Below, piece after piece: positions 39,252 to 47,794 of a stretch of 64,000 nucleotides of DNA. The DNA is from Kallotenue papyrolyticum. Lineage in GTDB: Bacteria; Chloroflexota; Chloroflexia; Chloroflexales; Kallotenuaceae. The position numbers and the translations under genes were made by a program. Positions within the stretch are counted from its first letter, which is position 1, and each line of letters begins with the position of its first letter. The notes under the pieces are model-generated. The model was not told the DNA's origin and searched no databases. It was given only the letters and a program-made list of their open reading frames with translations. Location of the stretch: positions 860,001 through 924,000 of the forward strand of contig NZ_JAGA01000002.1 in assembly GCF_000526415.1 (NCBI RefSeq), given 5' to 3'.

Positions 39252-40769
39252 GTGCTTGCCAAAGTCTATAGCTGTGCCGTGATCGGTCTGGACGGCGCGC
39301 TGGTCGAAGTCGAGGTCGATATTGCCAACGGCCTGCCGGCCTTCAACCTGGTGGGCCTGCCGGATACGGCGGTCCAGGAGTCGCGCGAACGGGTGCGCGC
39401 CGCGATCCGCAACTCGGGCGCGAGCTTCCCGATGCAACGCATTACCGTCAACCTAGCGCCCGCCGACCTGCGCAAGGCCGGTCCGGCCTATGATCTGCCG
39501 ATTGCGGTTGGGCTGCTGCTGGCGTCCGGCCAGGTGGATGCCGATGTGTCGCGCTCGATCTTCATCGGCGAACTGTCGTTGGACGGTTCGATCCGCCACA
39601 CCGACGGCATTCTGCCGATGGTCAGCATTGCGCAGCGCATGGGTATGGCGACGGTGTACGTGCCCTACGATGATGCTGCCGAAGCGGCGCTGGTCGAGGG
39701 CCTGACCGTCATTCCGCTGCGCGATCTGCGCGAGCTGGCCGCGCATCTCAACGGCGAGCGCTATATTCCACCCTTTGTCGGCAGCGCACCGGCAGAGGAT
39801 GACGACGATCGGTATCCGGTTGATTTTCGGGACATTCGTGGCCAGGAGCATGTGCGTCGCGCGCTGGAGGTTGCCGCCAGCGGTGGGCATAACGTGCTGC
39901 TGTGCGGCTCGCCCGGCGCGGGCAAAACGCTGATGGCGCGAGCGTTGCCGTCAATCCTGCCGCCGATGAGTCCTGAAGAAGCGCTGGAAGTGACCAAGAT
40001 CTATTCGGTGAGCGGCAAGCTGCCGGCGGGCACGCCGCTGTTGCGCCGCCGTCCCTTTCGCGCGCCGCACCACACCACCTCGCATGCCGGCCTGGTCGGT
40101 GGCGGACGTCTGCCGCGGCCGGGCGAGATCACGCTGGCGCATCGCGGCGTGTTGTTCCTGGACGAACTGCCCGAATTTCCCGCACAGGTGCTGGAGGTGC
40201 TGCGCCAGCCGCTGGAAGACCGCGTGGTGACGATCAGCCGCGCCAGCGGGACGGTGACCTTTCCGGCCAACTTCATCCTGGTCGCGGCGATGAATCCCTG
40301 CCCATGCGGCTGGTATGGCGATGCGGAGCGCGCATGCACCTGCTCGCCGGCGGCGGTGACGCGCTACAGCAAGCGCATTTCGGGGCCGCTCCTGGATCGC
40401 ATCGACATCCATGTGGATGTGCCGCGCGTCAACTACGAAAAGCTGACCTCGGAGCGACCGGCGGAAGCCTCGGCCACGATCCGCGCGCGGGTGAGCGAGG
40501 CGCGCCAACGGCAGGCGCAGCGCTTTCGCGGCACGGCGCTGCACACCAACGCCGACATGGGACCCGCCGAGGTGCGCCGCTGGTGTCGCCTGGACGACGC
40601 CGGGCAGAGCCTGATGCGCGCGGCGATGCGTCAGCTCCAACTCTCGGCGCGCGCCTACCACCGCGTGCTCAAACTGGCGCGCACCATCGCTGATCTGGCC
40701 GGGAGTGAGGCGATTCTGCCGGCGCATCTGGCCGAGGCGCTGCAGTACCGTCCGCGGCGGGCGGAATGA
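39252..40769 (+). CDS. comM: YifB/ComM-family magnesium-chelatase-like AAA ATPase
   Basis: A 505-residue ATPase. An N-terminal Lon-type domain (IGLDGALVEVEVDIANGLPA, FNLVGLPDTAVQESRERVRA) precedes the AAA module with Walker A LCGSPGAGKTLMARALPSIL and Walker B GVLFLDELPEF, sensor AMNPCPCGWYGD and a CxC...C cluster (NPCPCG and CTCSP). ComM is a bidirectional branch-migration helicase that helps integrate DNA during natural transformation in proteobacteria. No other competence genes are in the window. Confidence 0.93.
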   Translation: MLAKVYSCAVIGLDGALVEVEVDIANGLPAFNLVGLPDTAVQESRERVRAAIRNSGASFPMQRITVNLAPADLRKAGPAYDLPIAVGLLLASGQVDADVSRSIFIGELSLDGSIRHTDGILPMVSIAQRMGMATVYVPYDDAAEAALVEGLTVIPLRDLRELAAHLNGERYIPPFVGSAPAEDDDDRYPVDFRDIRGQEHVRRALEVAASGGHNVLLCGSPGAGKTLMARALPSILPPMSPEEALEVTKIYSVSGKLPAGTPLLRRRPFRAPHHTTSHAGLVGGGRLPRPGEITLAHRGVLFLDELPEFPAQVLEVLRQPLEDRVVTISRASGTVTFPANFILVAAMNPCPCGWYGDAERACTCSPAAVTRYSKRISGPLLDRIDIHVDVPRVNYEKLTSERPAEASATIRARVSEARQRQAQRFRGTALHTNADMGPAEVRRWCRLDDAGQSLMRAAMRQLQLSARAYHRVLKLARTIADLAGSEAILPAHLAEALQYRPRRAE

Positions 40770-40855
40770 GCGCTGTTCGAGACCCGCGGGAACGAGGAAC
40801 AGCCCTACGTCAGATGGTGGAGATCAGGACTGGCGTCAGGCCCGGCAGGCTGGCA

Positions 40856-41095
40856 TCATAGCGCCAACAGACGCTCCAGCTCGCGCATCGTCGCCTGATC
40901 ATTGCGCTGCCAGGCATGGTGGTATTCGCGGATCCAGCGCTCTAGCGCGCTTCGAAACCCCTCCAGATCCAGGGGCTGTGTTTGGGGATAGGGGTGTGTC
41001 GCAAAGAAACGAGTCAGGTAGGCCTCGTATTCGGCGCGCAGCTGATGCTCATCCTGTAGAAGCTGATGGTAGAGCGGGGTATTCTCCGGATGCAT
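40856..41095 (-). CDS. small helical protein of unknown function
   Basis: A 79-residue acidic-basic helical protein starting MHPENTPLYHQLLQDEHQLR and ending TMRELERLLAL; it contains FRSALERWIREYHHAWQRND. RBS is a purine run (GGGGAAGAA). No family recognised, no signal peptide, no Cys. Convergent with comM. Confidence 0.55.
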   Translation of the reverse strand: MHPENTPLYHQLLQDEHQLRAEYEAYLTRFFATHPYPQTQPLDLEGFRSALERWIREYHHAWQRNDQATMRELERLLAL

Positions 41096-41370
41096 GGGTT
41101 CTTCCCCTGATCGGCGCCATCGACGCCGGATTGTCATCTCTGCAATATTCTTGTTAGAGTTTGCATCACCATCTTAAGCAAACCGCCATTCTCGCAGGCT
41201 ACACTCCCTCTGTTGGTGCCCGGCGATCGTTGCTTCGCTCGTTCTCCGAGAGGCCTATTGGCAAAGAGTGTGCCTCCATGGGCAAAGGCCATCCTGCGGC
41301 GCTCCGAGCGCGAGCGGCTGGAGCGGTGCGCGAACAACGCCGGCGCCTCCAGCGGAGCGAGAGGCAACAC
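41096..41370. other. gene-free stretch upstream of the first exported protein
   Basis: About 275 nt. TTGTCA at 41131 has no good -10 at the right distance. GTTTGC (41159-41164) and GCAAAC (41178-41183) form a 6-bp inverted repeat. Nothing else recognised; the open frame running through it toward the next gene lacks a start signal. Confidence 0.4.
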
Positions 41371-43014
41371 ATGGCGATGCGGTTCGTGTGGGGACGCGCG
41401 GGGGTGGTGATTGGTGTCGCGCTGCTGGTGCTGGCGGCGCGTGGTCGTGTTCGGCCGGATCCAGCGCCGTGTTTGTCGGTGGTGGCCGCTCCCCAGGTGT
41501 CCGCGCAACGGGAGCGCCATGCGCAGTACCTGCCTTTGATCTGCCTTGGACCTCTACGCCCGACGCCGACCCTGCCACCTGCCATGCAGCCTACACCGCC
41601 GACGTCGCCCACGGCCATCCCATCGCCGAGCCCGCTTCCGAGCACGCCTGCGGCTGGGATCCGCGAGTCATTCGAGGGCGAGCGTGAGGCATGGCGGGTA
41701 GCGCACCACGAACTGGGTGGTGGCAGCGTGGGACGAACACAAGATCGTGTCGCCGAGGGAGTGGCGGCGGCGCGACTGACAAGCATGGCGCGCGGTGCGC
41801 AGGCGTATCTCTGGACGGCGTTCAACGAACCGGCAACCCGACATCAGTGGGAGGAGCGTCCGGGTACCTGGCATTGGCAGCGCGCCAGCATCTACCTGCC
41901 GGCGGCAACAATCGGCGGTCTGGCTGCGGACGAGTACGTCACGCTGGCGGGCATGTGGCCGAGCGGCGGTGGCCCCTATGGCTGGTGGCTGCGCGTGCGC
42001 CAAGGCGGTGAGCTATGGGTGGTGGGATACACTGCCGATGGTCGGCCGGCCGAGTTTCGCCTGTATGGCACGGTGCCGACCGATCGCTGGATCGAGCTGG
42101 AGCTCGGCTTGCATTCGCAGTCTGGGCCAGGCGTCAAGCGTGCCTTCGCAGTAGTGCTTGATGGCGTATTCTACGGCTGGTATCGCCAGGGGCAGATGCG
42201 CGATGAAACCTTTGATCGCGCCGCGATCGGCATCGTCGCGACCAGCAGCGCCGCCAGGCTGACGGTCTATGTTGATCGGTGGCGCGAGGCGACGACCGAG
42301 CGCTTGCCAGACGGTCCCGATCGGCGGAGCATAGCGTCGCGTCTAGATCACGATTTCCGGACGCAGCAGGGCGCGAACATCCAGTACGACTGGTCTACCT
42401 GGGCCTATGCGCCTACGCTGGATGCGCGCGCCGGCCTGTTTTCAGCAACCAGCCGCATCCAGGCCGGTAGCAATCTGGATCGCATGCCGGACCTCTCGAA
42501 CGGTTGGGCCGAGATCGAAATCGACTGGCCACGCGGCACGCCCGGCAACCTCCAGCCCGACGGCTATTTTGGGCCGATGGTCGGCTTTCGCAAAGAGATC
42601 AACCGCGAGGAAAATCTCGAGATCATTCCGATCGGCAAGGGCGGCGGTCGTGTCAGCCTCGCTCTGGAAGCCTGGATCGGCAACCCGGTGATCCTGGCGG
42701 AATGGCCGCTGCCGCGGGCGTCGATCGGCGCGACCCAGGTGCCCGAGCCGGGGGATATCCTGCGCGTGCGCTGGGAGCAGGTGAGTGGCACGCATCTGTT
42801 GATCCAGGCCAGCTACTATGACGCCAGCGCCGATCGCTGGTTCCGCAACGTGATCGATGGCCGCTTCGATCTCTCGCACGTCGCGGACAACGATGGAAGC
42901 ACCGACAACGTCAACTTTCTGGACGGCTTCCACACCGCGTCGTCGATCACGATTGACTCACCCGACTATGCGATTCGGCGCTACAGTGTAGGCACCCTGG
43001 ACAGCTTCCCCTAA
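41371..43014 (+). CDS. exported protein with two jelly-roll-like domains
   Basis: A 547-residue protein. An N-terminal signal-anchor or signal peptide (RFVWGRAGVVIGVALLVLAA) is followed by a PT/PS-rich linker (PTPTLPPAMQPTPPTSPTAI). Residues ~105-310 (ESFEGEREAWRVAHHELGGG, then ASIYLPAATIGGLAADEYVT) and ~320-547 (LDHDFRTQQGANIQYDWSTW, ending VNFLDGFHTASSITIDSPDY) look like two beta-sandwich domains of the concanavalin/LamG type, each with IDGVFYGW or RFDL-type strands. No catalytic residues can be assigned. ATG 41371 has a GAGAGG box; ATG 41377 is an alternative. Probably cell-surface or secreted, carbohydrate-related by analogy. Confidence 0.7.
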   Translation: MAMRFVWGRAGVVIGVALLVLAARGRVRPDPAPCLSVVAAPQVSAQRERHAQYLPLICLGPLRPTPTLPPAMQPTPPTSPTAIPSPSPLPSTPAAGIRESFEGEREAWRVAHHELGGGSVGRTQDRVAEGVAAARLTSMARGAQAYLWTAFNEPATRHQWEERPGTWHWQRASIYLPAATIGGLAADEYVTLAGMWPSGGGPYGWWLRVRQGGELWVVGYTADGRPAEFRLYGTVPTDRWIELELGLHSQSGPGVKRAFAVVLDGVFYGWYRQGQMRDETFDRAAIGIVATSSAARLTVYVDRWREATTERLPDGPDRRSIASRLDHDFRTQQGANIQYDWSTWAYAPTLDARAGLFSATSRIQAGSNLDRMPDLSNGWAEIEIDWPRGTPGNLQPDGYFGPMVGFRKEINREENLEIIPIGKGGGRVSLALEAWIGNPVILAEWPLPRASIGATQVPEPGDILRVRWEQVSGTHLLIQASYYDASADRWFRNVIDGRFDLSHVADNDGSTDNVNFLDGFHTASSITIDSPDYAIRRYSVGTLDSFP

Positions 43015-43361
43015 CCTGGAAGGAGCGGGTAACCGGACGTTACGGCTGCTCCGGGCAGGGCGGCTGAATTGATCGCGCCAGGTGCGGTATAATGTGCCCT
43101 TGGGTTCCGGGTCATCCGATCCACAACCACGTCCACGCCTGAAGCACAACGCTGACCCGTGCCGCTCATCAACCGCCGACCCGGACCCGTGCGGTGACAT
43201 CTTGTCGCTACGTCATACACCGCATCCGGCAGGTACACCGACCGACGCGGTTGGTGTGCTGGCAATCCGCCCTGAGGACTATTCTACGCTCGCGGTGGAT
43301 TGTCTGACATGCTCCACGGCGGGGATGCCAGGCTGCATCCGGTCGTGAAAGGATCGAATGT
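43015..43361. other. long leader or gap between the two exported-protein genes
   Basis: About 350 nt without a gene. TATAAT at 43088-43093 is a strong -10 with no recognisable -35; if used, the leader of the next gene is about 260 nt long. No terminator was seen after the first gene. Confidence 0.4.
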
Positions 43362-44372
43362 ATGAAACGGTGGTTGATCCTTGGGCTGCTGCTGCTTGTT
43401 GCGCTGCTGCCCTTTTTGATGCAGGGCGTGGTTGCGGACACCGGAAACAAAGCCTATCTGCCGCTGACGATCAAGGCGTCGTCCAGCCCATCGCCGAGTC
43501 CGGCGCCGTCGGAGCATCCGCCGGCGCTGGGCGTGTGCGGCGAACGAATGGATCGCTGGCATCCGCCGATCGTCAATGGCTGCGAGACTGGCCACGAGCA
43601 CGGCGATCCGCCACCGCAGTGGGTGCTCGATGCCGGCTATACGGTAACGTTTCACGGCCACTTCAACACCAGTCCGGCCGAGAACACGGCCAAACACGCG
43701 GCGATGAAAGGCTTTGCCACGACCCTCAACGGCGTTGACATCTACCTGCGTTTTCATGCCGCATCCAATGTGCTCGACCGTTCGGCGCGCTACCATTCGT
43801 ACGAGCTCTGGGCGCGCGATCCCCAGGGTGGGGTGTCGCACTGGCAGGGGTGGTACAACGTAGGCGATCCGGTCGCCGAGCGGGTGCCACGCCGTCCGGG
43901 TCCCGAGCCGACGCAGCGCCCGCTGATGCTGGTTGTGGATCAGGCTGCCTGGGATGCCGGCATCCGTTGTGAGCAGTGGTACACTGCCCCGGCCCAACCG
44001 GCCTGGAGCTGGGATTTCGGCTGGACGATCTGCGATACGACCACGATCTACTATCCGGGCGAAAACGAGCAGCAGGATCGCCGCTTTTGGCGGCTCGCGC
44101 CCAACGGCTCGTTAGGTACGACGCGACGTCTGGAAGCCGCCTGGTACGCCGATCGTCATCGGCAGCGGGGACGCTTCTGGGCCACGCAGTTCGGCGAGAT
44201 CGTCAGCGGCCCCGATGATCCGCGCTGTGCGGCCACTACCCTCAAGTATGGCGTGACCTACGCGAATGTCTGCCTGGAGCAGTACATCGCGCCCACCATG
44301 CCCAGCGTGACCTTTCCGGGAAACGCGGATCAGAAGCGGTTCGATGATCGGGGCGTGACGCTGCCCAACTAA
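43362..44372 (+). CDS. exported protein of unknown function
   Basis: A 336-residue protein with a clear signal peptide (MKRWLILGLLLLVALLPFLM, cleavage likely after VVA), a short PS-rich linker (SSSPSPSPAPSEHPP), then a globular domain. Visible features: histidines in CETGHEHGDPPPQWV and TVTFHGHFNTSP, conserved-looking aromatic strands YHSYELWARDPQGGVSHWQG, and six or so Cys that could form disulfides. I recognise no family. The His clusters could bind metal; that is inference. It converges with the polysaccharide cluster. Confidence 0.7.
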   Translation: MKRWLILGLLLLVALLPFLMQGVVADTGNKAYLPLTIKASSSPSPSPAPSEHPPALGVCGERMDRWHPPIVNGCETGHEHGDPPPQWVLDAGYTVTFHGHFNTSPAENTAKHAAMKGFATTLNGVDIYLRFHAASNVLDRSARYHSYELWARDPQGGVSHWQGWYNVGDPVAERVPRRPGPEPTQRPLMLVVDQAAWDAGIRCEQWYTAPAQPAWSWDFGWTICDTTTIYYPGENEQQDRRFWRLAPNGSLGTTRRLEAAWYADRHRQRGRFWATQFGEIVSGPDDPRCAATTLKYGVTYANVCLEQYIAPTMPSVTFPGNADQKRFDDRGVTLPN

Positions 44373-44378
44373 ACGCGG

Positions 44379-44414
44379 CGGGCCGCGCCGGGAGCGGAGG
44401 CACCGCGCGGCCCG
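44379..44414. terminator. bidirectional hairpin between convergent genes
   Basis: CGGGCCGCGC (44379-44388) pairs perfectly with GCGCGGCCCG (44405-44414). It occupies the whole 43-nt gap between the exported protein gene and the end of the polysaccharide cluster. No T-run. Confidence 0.65.
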
Positions 44415-44415
44415 T

Positions 44416-45519
44416 TCAGCCGATGCCGTAGAAGCGCCGGATCTGGCGCACCACCTCTTGGAGGTGGGCATCGCTCAGCTCGGGGTAGATCGGCAGCGAG
44501 AGAACCTCGGCGGCGGCGCGCTCACTCTCCGGCAGGCTGCCGGGTTGGTAGCCCAGGTGGCGGTAGAGCGGCTGCAGGTGGATCGGAACCGGGTAGTAGA
44601 TCATCGTACCGATGCCCTGATCGGCCAGAAAGGCCGCCAGCGCGTCGCGTTCGGGCGCGCGGATGGTGTACTGATGGTACACATGCCAGGCCGCGGGCGA
44701 TGCATACGGCGGCACAACCGGGGTGTCGCGTAACAGCTCGGTGTAGTGCTCCGCGATGCATCGCCGTGCCGCATTCCACCGATCCAGATAGCGCAGTTTG
44801 ACGCGCAGGATGGTTGCCTGGAGCGCATCAAGCCGCGAATTATAGCCGATGGTCTCGGCGTTGTAGCGCTGACGGCTGCCATGGCGCGCCAGCAACGTGA
44901 CACGCTCCACCAGCGCAGCATGCGTGGAGCAGAGCAGGCCGGCATCACCAGCCGCGCCCAGGTTCTTGGTGGGGTAGAACGAAAAACATCCCGCTACCCC
45001 CAGGGTGCCTACCGGCTGACCGCGCCAGCGCGCGCCAAGCGCCTGACAGGCGTCTTCCAGCACCCAGAGCCCATGCTGCCGCGCGAGCGCGAGTAGCGCG
45101 TCCATGTCGGCAGGCTGGCCGTAGAGATGGACGGCGATGATGCCGCGCGTACGCGGGGTGATGCGGCGCGCCACATCCTCCGGATCGAGGTTGAAGGTGC
45201 GTGCGTCGATATCGGCAAAGACCGGCGTGGCGCCTGCGCGCGAGATAGTATTGGCGGTGGCAATGAAGCTGAAGGGTGTGGTGATGATCTCATCGTCTGG
45301 TTGGACGCCCAGCGCGTCGAGCGCGAGCCGCAGGGCATCGGTGCCGGAGGCCAACCCCACGCTGTGCGGCACGCCCAGATACTCGGCACAGGCACGCTCC
45401 AGCGCCTCGACCTCCGGTCCCAGGATGTAGACGCCGCTGCGCAACACGGCCAGTACCGCCGTCTCCAGTTCCGCGCCGATCGTCGCGTACTGGGCCTGTA
45501 GATCGAGGATTGGGATCAC
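44416..45519 (-). CDS. DegT/DnrJ/EryC1-family nucleotide-sugar aminotransferase
   Basis: A 367-residue PLP enzyme. It opens MIPILDLQAQYATIGAELET; the substrate loop is VGLASGTDALRLALDALGV, the PLP-phosphate region PFSFIATANTISRAGATPVF, the Asp in LWVLEDACQALGARW, and the PLP Lys in CFSFYPTKNLGAAGDAGLL. Members transfer an amino group from glutamate to a keto-sugar nucleotide. With the adjacent acetyltransferase (4-nt overlap) and the oxidoreductase at 51503-52534, the likely substrate is a UDP-3-keto-GlcNAc or its uronic acid form, as for WlbC/WbpE or GnnB; which one is inference. Confidence 0.88.
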   Translation of the reverse strand: MIPILDLQAQYATIGAELETAVLAVLRSGVYILGPEVEALERACAEYLGVPHSVGLASGTDALRLALDALGVQPDDEIITTPFSFIATANTISRAGATPVFADIDARTFNLDPEDVARRITPRTRGIIAVHLYGQPADMDALLALARQHGLWVLEDACQALGARWRGQPVGTLGVAGCFSFYPTKNLGAAGDAGLLCSTHAALVERVTLLARHGSRQRYNAETIGYNSRLDALQATILRVKLRYLDRWNAARRCIAEHYTELLRDTPVVPPYASPAAWHVYHQYTIRAPERDALAAFLADQGIGTMIYYPVPIHLQPLYRHLGYQPGSLPESERAAAEVLSLPIYPELSDAHLQEVVRQIRRFYGIG

Positions 45520-46259
45520 GGCAGTCGTTCCTCCTGCGGGACAGTGCGGACAACCCGCGCCGGCACGCCCATCACTACCATGCCGGGCGGGACGTCACGC
45601 GTGACAAGCGCGCCCGCTGCGACAAACGCCTCCGCGCCGATCTCGATGCCGGGAAGCAGAATGCTGTTGCCGCCGATGCGTGCGCCACGGCGAATGGTTG
45701 GGCCGCGCATGCTGGCACGCACGTCGGCGGCGCGCGCCATGGAGTTGTCGTTGGTCGTTGTGACGCAGGGCGCGATGAAGACATGCTCCTCGATCGTCAT
45801 GTAGGCGGTGATGTAGGCGTTGGCCTGAATGCACGTATCATCGCCGATGCTGGTGTCGTTCTCGACGGCGCTGCCGCGGCCTACCACCACGCGCCGGCCC
45901 AGCGTGACACGCTCACGCACAAAGGCCTGATCGCCGATCAGTGTATCGTCGCCGATCGTCGTGCCGCAGGCGATCACCGCTCCTGTGCCGATACGACAGC
46001 GATGGCCAACGCGCAGTGGCGCGGGTGGTGCATCAACCGCGGCGCTGCTGCGTGGCGACAGGAGCGGTGGACGTCCCAGCACTGCGTGATCGGCGATCTG
46101 CACATCATCGCCGATGATCGTGCCGGGATGGATCACAACGTGATGACCGATGCGCGCCCGCACGCCGATCACCACGCGCGCGCCGATCACTACGTGCGCG
46201 CCGAAAACGCAATCCTCGCCGATGGTCGCGCATGAAGCGAGCGTGGATGTGGATAGCAT
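45516..46259 (-). CDS. hexapeptide-repeat N-acetyltransferase, WbpD/WlbB-like
   Basis: A 247-residue left-handed beta-helix protein. Hexapeptide turns run through most of it (CATIGEDCVFGAHVVIGARV, GDDTLIGDQAFVRERVTLG and IRRGARIGGNSILLPGIEIG), closing with AGALVTRDVPPGMVVMGVPA. The family acetylates the 3-amino group of UDP-GlcNAc3N-type sugars using acetyl-CoA. The frame is open 70 codons further up, but ATG 46259 has GGAGCG and the longer N-terminus is not sugar-transferase-like. Directly coupled to the aminotransferase gene. Confidence 0.85.
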   Translation of the reverse strand: MLSTSTLASCATIGEDCVFGAHVVIGARVVIGVRARIGHHVVIHPGTIIGDDVQIADHAVLGRPPLLSPRSSAAVDAPPAPLRVGHRCRIGTGAVIACGTTIGDDTLIGDQAFVRERVTLGRRVVVGRGSAVENDTSIGDDTCIQANAYITAYMTIEEHVFIAPCVTTTNDNSMARAADVRASMRGPTIRRGARIGGNSILLPGIEIGAEAFVAAGALVTRDVPPGMVVMGVPARVVRTVPQEERLP

Positions 46260-46321
46260 AGAACGCTCCAGAGCAATGAGCAGCGAACAACAGTCGGCGT
46301 GTGTTCGCTCGGCGTGCGGGC

Positions 46322-47794
46322 TCAATAGGCCCCATCGCCGCGCAGCACGCGCAGAGGCGTTTGCAGCAGGATGCGCAGATCGAGCCAGATCGAGTAGTTG
46401 CGGATGTAGAACATGTCCAGTCGAATGCGATCTTCGTAGGAGAGATCGGAACGGCCACTGATCTGCCATAAGCCGGTGAGGCCGGGCTTGACTGTGCGCA
46501 GGTTGTAACGCCAGCGCCCGAACTTCTCCAGCTCCGGTTCGGTGAGCATACGCGGGCCGATCAGACTCATCTCGCCGCGGAGTACGTTGAGCAGTTGGGG
46601 GAGTTCGTCGAGGCTGTAGCGGCGCAGCCAGCGTCCGACGGCGGTCACCCGTGGATCGTTCACCAGCTTGCCGTGCTTGGCCAGCTCGTGGCGCTGCGCA
46701 ACCGTGAGGCGTGAGTCGCCATCAACATACATCGTGCGCAGCTTGAAGGCATCAAAGGGTCGATTGTGCTGGCCCACCACGCGCCGCCGGTAGAACACCG
46801 GTCCCGGGGAGTCGAGCTTGATCAGCAGCGCCAGCGCGCCCAGGGGCAGCGCCAGGAGCAGCAGCGCCAGCGCGGCGGTCGCTTTGTCGAAGGTGGTCTT
46901 GATCAGCCAATCAGCGCCGACGATGCGCGTCTTGTTGAGCGACACGAGCGGCACGCAGCCTTCCTCGCGCACGCGCACACCCGTGGTCAGCAGCTCAAAC
47001 AGCCCGGATGCGAGCCGCACCTCGACGTCGTTGAGCGTATCGAGCGCGCCGTAGATGCCGAGCAGACGCTCGCGCGTCAGCGCTGAGTTGGCGATGATCA
47101 CCTGATCGATGCACAGCGAGCGGACAAGGTGCTCGAAGGTGGCCGACGATCCAAGGACAGGTACGCCCGCGACCGGCTCAGCGCCGCGCGGCTCGAAGTC
47201 GTCCACAAAGCCGAGGATCTGCGTGCCGGCGCTGGGCGTGCTGATCAGTTGTTCAGCGACGGCCAGCCCTTCGGGGTTTGCGCCGACGATCAGCGTGCGA
47301 TCCAGGAACCGCCCGTGGCGACGCTGACGATAGACCCAACGCCGCAGCGCGAAGCGCGCGCTGATAGCACCGACCACGGTCAGCCCCCAGGTCATCAGCA
47401 GCCAGCCGCGCGCCACCACCAAATCCGGCTCGATGAACGACGCGGCCATCACCAACATGACGACGGTATTGCAGGCGTGAAACACGCGATTATACTCATC
47501 CACGCCGCCGAAGAGTGTGCGGCGACTGTACAGGCCGCCCGCGGCGAATGCGCCCAGCCAGAGCAGAATCATCGCGAGCATCAGCCAGCGATAAAACTCG
47601 AAGCGCGCGCTGCCGGCGTCGAAGATCGACAGATCGCTGGCGAAGCGCACCCAGTAGGCTGCAGTCAGGCTGGCGATAAAAATCAACACGTCGATCATGA
47701 CGAGCGCCGCGATCAAGCGCTGCCATGCGTTGAGTCGCGCTGCCCTGACGCGCGGAACGACGGATTGTCCCAGTTGTGCGCTCTGTAGTGCCAT
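46322..47794 (-). CDS. polyprenyl-phosphate sugar-1-phosphate transferase (WbaP/WcaJ type)
   Basis: A 490-residue priming enzyme. Four or five N-terminal helices (~25-130), a CoA-binding-like domain (TLIVGANPEGLAVAEQLIST), then a membrane-embedded catalytic domain with SPGPVFYRRRVVGQHNRPFD, FKLRTMYVDGD, LRRYSLDELPQLLNVLRGEM, SLIGPRM and KPGLTGLWQISGRSDLSYED. It loads the first sugar phosphate on undecaprenyl phosphate at the inner membrane. Its start overlaps the FAD enzyme stop by 1 nt (TAATG). Confidence 0.93.
   Translation of the reverse strand: MALQSAQLGQSVVPRVRAARLNAWQRLIAALVMIDVLIFIASLTAAYWVRFASDLSIFDAGSARFEFYRWLMLAMILLWLGAFAAGGLYSRRTLFGGVDEYNRVFHACNTVVMLVMAASFIEPDLVVARGWLLMTWGLTVVGAISARFALRRWVYRQRRHGRFLDRTLIVGANPEGLAVAEQLISTPSAGTQILGFVDDFEPRGAEPVAGVPVLGSSATFEHLVRSLCIDQVIIANSALTRERLLGIYGALDTLNDVEVRLASGLFELLTTGVRVREEGCVPLVSLNKTRIVGADWLIKTTFDKATAALALLLLALPLGALALLIKLDSPGPVFYRRRVVGQHNRPFDAFKLRTMYVDGDSRLTVAQRHELAKHGKLVNDPRVTAVGRWLRRYSLDELPQLLNVLRGEMSLIGPRMLTEPELEKFGRWRYNLRTVKPGLTGLWQISGRSDLSYEDRIRLDMFYIRNYSIWLDLRILLQTPLRVLRGDGAY

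Noticed and set aside
41131-41161. TTGTCA as -35 of a promoter for the first exported protein
   Set aside because: The hexamer 17 nt downstream (TTAGAG) is a poor -10 and the gene is a further 210 nt away.
41159-41183. Third copy of the 48-bp element, based on GTTTGC...GCAAAC
   Set aside because: It shares only the short GCAAAC word; box order and spacing do not match the two real copies.
45510-46235. 241-codon plus-strand frame rich in Asp, Ala and His
   Set aside because: Mirror image of the hexapeptide acetyltransferase repeats on the minus strand.
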